Made by a program: the position numbers and the translations under genes. From NCBI GenBank assembly GCA_005877965.1, contig VBNP01000079.1:1-25106 (forward strand): DNA of 25,106 nucleotides, written 5' to 3'. Every line of letters starts with the position of its first letter. Position 1 is the stretch's first letter. The DNA comes from Gammaproteobacteria bacterium. GTDB taxonomy: Bacteria > Pseudomonadota > Gammaproteobacteria > Steroidobacterales > Steroidobacteraceae. A model generated the notes under the pieces. The model did no database searches, was not told the origin of the DNA, and worked only from the letters and a program-made list of their open reading frames with translations. Shown here one piece after another: positions 22,447 through 25,106 of the stretch.

Positions 22447-22881
22447 ATGGAGCTTAGTGCCCCATCGGCGGCCGCCAGCGCCAGCCAGCGCTGTGAAGGG
22501 CGGCTGTCCGATTGCGGAATCCGCCCTACCGCGCAACGGGTGCGCATCGCCACGCTGCTCCTGTCAGCCCCCCAGCACCTCTCCGCGGAGCAGATCCTGG
22601 CGTGCCTGCGCGCGGCGGGCGCACGCGTGTCCAAGGCCACGGTGTACAACACGTTGAACCTGTTCGCCGCGCACGGCCTCATTCGCCAGCTCTCGGTGGA
22701 CGGGTCACGCGCCTGGTTCGACTCCAATGTCGAGCCGCACTATCACTTTCACGACCTCGAAAGCGGCGCCCTGATCGATGTTCCCGTTCCGGCCGTGGCG
22801 TTCAGCCGCCTGCCGGCGCCACCGCCCGGGACCGAGGTCGCCGGCATCGATCTGGTCATCAGGTTGCGCAAAAAAATGTAG
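22447..22881 (+). CDS. Fur family transcriptional regulator, Irr-like
   Basis: The 144-residue protein has the Fur winged helix (about residues 18-90: IRPTAQRVRIATLLL, HLSAEQI, VSKATVYNTLNLFAAHGLIR) and a short dimer/metal domain with EPHYHFHDLESGALIDVP (96-113). The His-rich HYHFHD resembles Irr-type regulators, which respond to heme or iron, more than classical Fur (HHDHLICLDCG). The C-terminal CxxC pairs for structural zinc are absent; the only cysteines are C16, C23 and C52. The ATG at 22447 is the only start before the conserved domain and lies 8 bases after a perfect TATAAT, so the mRNA is probably leaderless. A dyad at 22401-22429 may be its own operator. The neighbouring P450 and downstream efflux genes could be targets, but nothing in the sequence shows it. 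Confidence 0.88.
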   Translation: MELSAPSAAASASQRCEGRLSDCGIRPTAQRVRIATLLLSAPQHLSAEQILACLRAAGARVSKATVYNTLNLFAAHGLIRQLSVDGSRAWFDSNVEPHYHFHDLESGALIDVPVPAVAFSRLPAPPPGTEVAGIDLVIRLRKKM

Positions 22882-22884
22882 AAT
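22879..22884 (+). promoter_or_regulatory. Candidate -10 element of the tRNA-Thr promoter
   Basis: TAGAAT at 22879-22884 is followed by a GC-rich stretch (GCGCGGC), the discriminator type seen at stringently controlled stable-RNA promoters. Its first three bases are the stop codon of the Fur-family gene. No good -35 is seen at normal spacing. Transcription would start near 22891, about 17 bases before the tRNA. Confidence 0.4.
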
Positions 22885-22907
22885 GCGCGGCTTTCCCCGT
22901 GACGCGC

Positions 22908-22983
22908 GCCGGGGTAGCTCAGTTGGTAGAGCAGCGCATTCGTAATGCGCGGGTCGTAGGTTCGAGTCCTATTCCCGGCACCA
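22908..22983 (+). tRNA. tRNA-Thr (anticodon CGU), CCA encoded
   Basis: The 76-base sequence folds as a full cloverleaf. The acceptor stem is GCCGGGG with TCCCGGC (one G-T pair). The D arm is GCTC-AGTTGGTAGA-GC type, and the anticodon stem GCGCA/TGCGC surrounds the loop TTCGTAA, with anticodon CGT at 22941-22943. The T arm is GTAGG-TTCGAGT-CCTAT, the discriminator base is A22980, and CCA is encoded at 22981-22983. It reads ACG threonine codons. No second tRNA and no integrase are adjacent. The 157 bp from here to the next gene contain no recognised RNA or ORF. Confidence 0.97.
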
Positions 22984-23140
22984 TCTCCCGGCCGCTGCGC
23001 GTCTCGGCCCGTCGCCCGCCGGCCTCCCCCTGGCGCGTCCGGCGCAGAATTGCACGGGATGGCGTTTAAACTTGACCGTAGCTGGCCGGTTCAAAAGGCA
23101 CGGGCGCCATGCGATCGGCCCGTAACATAAGGAATTCCGC

Positions 23141-24394
23141 GTGGGCACGAACCCGGAACACATCGCAGACGCGCCTCCGGTGCATAGTGAGCCGGTGACC
23201 TGGATTGGGCGCGATCGCCCCTTTGGTGTTCCGGAGCCTGAGCCGGCGGTTGCGATCGCCCCGGCGCCGCAGGCGCCACGAACGCGCCGGAAGTGGACGG
23301 TGGGCGCCCTCGCGGTTCTGCTGATCCTGGGCCTCGTCACCTGGAAGCTGATGGGCGGCGGGCCGAAGACTCAGACCACCCTCGCTGATCGTGGCGGAAT
23401 CCCGCTGGTGAGTGTCATCGTGCCCGGAGAGCAATCCGTGACCTCGATCGTGAGCTTCACAGGTGCGATTGCCGCACGCTACGACATGCCCATCGCCAAC
23501 GAGGGCGACACTGGGCGGATCGTGGGCGTGTACGTTGAAGCCGGCGACCACGTGAAGCGAGGCCAGTTACTGGCAAAGATCGACGACTCGGTCATCGTGC
23601 AGCAGGTCAACCGTCTGGCGGCTTCCCTCGAGCAGGCGAGCGCCCAGGCGGCATTGTCGGCGGCCGAGTACCGGCGCGCGCAGGGGGTGGAGGCCGCCGG
23701 CGCCCTGTCCGCGGAAGACATCGAAAAACGCCGCGCCACCGCGGTGACGGACGCGGCAAATGTCAAAGTCGTCGCCGCACAGCTCGCCGAAGCGCAGGCA
23801 CGCCTCGGCCGTACGCGCATCGCCGCGCCCGTGGAGGGCACGGTGCTGACGCGCAAGGCCGAGGCCGGTCAGATCGCAAACCCGGGCGGTGAGGTACTGT
23901 TCCGCGTCGCCAGTGGCGGTGAGGTCGAGATGCGCGGGCAGATCGCCGAGCAGGACCTCGCGCGCGTGAAAACCGGTCAGGCGGCCACGGTGTACCTGAC
24001 GGGCATTGAGCGCCCGTTCACCGGCGAGGTGCGTCTGCTCGGAGCCATCATCGACCCACAGACCCGGCTTGGCGATATCCGCATCCAGCTGAAACCTGAC
24101 CCGGCACTGCGTCCGGGCGCGTTCGCACGCGCCGTGGTGGCAGTCGCCAGGGCGCAGCGGCCGGTGTTACCGCAAACCGCGGTCATGGCCGACGGCAACG
24201 GCAGTTACGTGCTCGTCGTCAATTCCGCGGGCAAGGTCGAGCGCCGCCCGGTGCGCGTTTCGGGTACGACGGACACGGGCGTGATCATCGCCGAGGGCCT
24301 GACCGGCAACGAGCGCGTGGTCGCCACCGCCGGCGGCTTCCTGCGCGACGGTGAGGCGGTCCAGGTCGCTGCCGCCGCGGCCCGGTCTCCTTAA
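23141..24394 (+). CDS. RND efflux periplasmic adaptor subunit (membrane fusion protein)
   Basis: This adaptor links an inner-membrane RND pump to an outer-membrane channel. The 417-residue product has a Pro/Ala-rich N-terminal tail of about 50 residues, one membrane anchor (about 53-70, TVGALAVLLILGLVTW), a barrel-sandwich half (EGDTGRIVGVYVEAGDHVKRGQLLAKID), an alpha-hairpin rich in Ala/Glu/Gln (about 160-225), the second half (RIAAPVEGTVLTRKAEAGQIANPGG), a beta-barrel and a membrane-proximal domain. The GTG at 23141 has AAGGAA 6 bases upstream. The long cytoplasmic tail before the anchor is unusual; most adaptors have a short lipoprotein or signal sequence. The permease gene begins 10 bp after the stop. 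No outer-membrane factor is seen, but the window ends too soon to judge. Confidence 0.93.
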   Translation: MGTNPEHIADAPPVHSEPVTWIGRDRPFGVPEPEPAVAIAPAPQAPRTRRKWTVGALAVLLILGLVTWKLMGGGPKTQTTLADRGGIPLVSVIVPGEQSVTSIVSFTGAIAARYDMPIANEGDTGRIVGVYVEAGDHVKRGQLLAKIDDSVIVQQVNRLAASLEQASAQAALSAAEYRRAQGVEAAGALSAEDIEKRRATAVTDAANVKVVAAQLAEAQARLGRTRIAAPVEGTVLTRKAEAGQIANPGGEVLFRVASGGEVEMRGQIAEQDLARVKTGQAATVYLTGIERPFTGEVRLLGAIIDPQTRLGDIRIQLKPDPALRPGAFARAVVAVARAQRPVLPQTAVMADGNGSYVLVVNSAGKVERRPVRVSGTTDTGVIIAEGLTGNERVVATAGGFLRDGEAVQVAAAAARSP

Positions 24395-24404
24395 GGCGCG
24401 ATCC

Positions 24405-25106
24405 ATGAAGAACATTTCCGCCTGGGCAATCCGGCACCCCGTCACGCCGGTCGTGCTGTTCGTCGTGTTGCTGTTCATGGGCTCGGTCGCGTTCCTGCGG
24501 CTGCCGGTAACGCTCAACCCGGACATCTCCTTCCCGCTGGTGCTGGTGCAGGTCTACCAGCCGGGTGCCTCGCCCCAGGAGATCGAAACCCAGATCATGC
24601 AGAAGGTCGAAGCCGCCGTAGCGGGCGTGGGCAACATCGACAACATCATTTCGCTCGCGATTGAGGGCCAGTCGCGTGTCTTCATCCAATTCAACATCGG
24701 TACGCCCATTGACCGTGCAGTGGCCGATGTGCGCGATGCGGTCGCCAAGGTGCGTGTGAATCTGCCCGCCGGGATCCAGGAACCGACCGTCCAGCGGCTC
24801 GACATCGATGGCAACGAGATCGTCGCGTACGCGGTGAGCTCGAGCACACTCTCCGATGAGGACCTGTCCTGGTTCGTGGACAATGCGGTGAGCAAGCGCC
24901 TGCTTGCCGTGGCAGGTGTGTCCCAGGTCAGCCGCGGCGGCGGCGTCAGTCGTGAGATCCGCGTGGAGCTCGACCCGGCGCGCATGCAGGCGCTCGGCGT
25001 CACGGCAGCTCAGGTCAACCTGCAACTGCGCACCCTGAACCTCGACTCCCCCGGGGGACGTGCACAGATCGGCGGCGGCGAGCAGGCCATCCGCGTGCTC
25101 GGCGAG
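24405..25106 (+). CDS. RND efflux transporter permease, HAE-1 type (3' cut by window edge)
   Basis: The first 234 residues of a roughly 1000-residue RND pump are visible, open to the window end. The N-terminus (MKNISAWAIRHPVTPVVLFVVLLFMGSVAF) is the first transmembrane helix of the family; LPVTLNPDISFPLVLVQVYQPGASPQEIE is the classic start of the porter domain, with typical LPAGIQEPTVQR, GVSQVSRGGG and LDPARMQALGVTAAQV. The ATG at 24405 follows TAAGG, which overlaps the adaptor stop codon, at a spacing of 8 bases, so the genes form one operon. The substrate cannot be read from this part. Confidence 0.95.
   Translation, partial: MKNISAWAIRHPVTPVVLFVVLLFMGSVAFLRLPVTLNPDISFPLVLVQVYQPGASPQEIETQIMQKVEAAVAGVGNIDNIISLAIEGQSRVFIQFNIGTPIDRAVADVRDAVAKVRVNLPAGIQEPTVQRLDIDGNEIVAYAVSSSTLSDEDLSWFVDNAVSKRLLAVAGVSQVSRGGGVSREIRVELDPARMQALGVTAAQVNLQLRTLNLDSPGGRAQIGGGEQAIRVLGE

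Noticed and set aside
21078..22727. Long minus-strand open frame of about 549 codons
   Set aside because: It is antisense to the acyl ligase, which has full motifs; composition is that of a codon-position shadow.
22908..22983. tRNA-Thr as the attachment site of an integrated element
   Set aside because: No integrase, no direct repeat of the tRNA 3' end and no change in composition were seen on either side within the window.
22984..23140. Sigma70 promoter for the efflux operon at TTGACC (23072-23077)
   Set aside because: The -35 match is good, but no -10-like hexamer lies 15-19 bp downstream.

Overview
The window looks like a chromosomal segment of a GC-rich proteobacterium, most likely a gammaproteobacterium of the Nevskiales/Steroidobacter/xanthomonad type. 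Reasons: a homodimeric-E1 pyruvate dehydrogenase operon (aceE-aceF-lpd), the gammaproteobacterial pairing of pyrC with rnt close to grxD, an endonuclease III whose key residues keep E. coli numbering, and very GC-rich coding sequence with GTG and TTG starts. The species assignment is inference. No insertion sequence, integrase, phage gene or CRISPR array is visible.

Layout, left to right. (1) 1-1366, plus strand: the end of an NADPH:quinone-oxidoreductase-type dehydrogenase, then nth. (2) 1415-7201, minus strand: aceE-aceF-lpd, tightly coupled, with lpd carrying its own lipoyl domain. (3) 7358-9174, plus strand: pyrC and rnt, meeting tail to tail the minus-strand pair DUF1289-grxD (9178-9704). 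(4) 9795-11834, plus strand: a PuuD-like membrane protein, nadC and a secreted DUF3455 protein, ending at a GC hairpin. (5) 11944-14776: a membrane-anchored or secreted cupin, divergent from an HTH-transmembrane-beta-propeller protein that looks like a one-component membrane regulator. (6) 14840-17480, minus strand: a GAF-PAS-PAS-GGDEF-EAL cyclic-di-GMP protein split into two frames by an apparent small deletion. (7) 17734-22379: a divergent four-gene set, with an LPLAT/DUF374 acyltransferase and a 4'-phosphopantetheinyl transferase on the minus strand, and a cytochrome P450 and a fatty-acyl-AMP-ligase/carrier-protein fusion on the plus strand. (8) 22447-22983: a Fur/Irr-type regulator and tRNA-Thr(CGU). 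(9) 23141-25106, plus strand: an RND efflux adaptor and the start of its HAE-1-type permease, cut by the window end.

The most interesting block is region 7. Its genes together could activate a free fatty acid, hold it on a dedicated carrier domain, oxidise the carrier-bound chain and pass it to a lipid acceptor. Each enzyme family is recognisable, but the combined pathway and its product are inference. Also notable are the membrane regulator beside the cupin, overlapping opposed promoters at 9709-9741, a probable leaderless Fur-family gene behind a 29-bp dyad, and the broken GGDEF-EAL gene.
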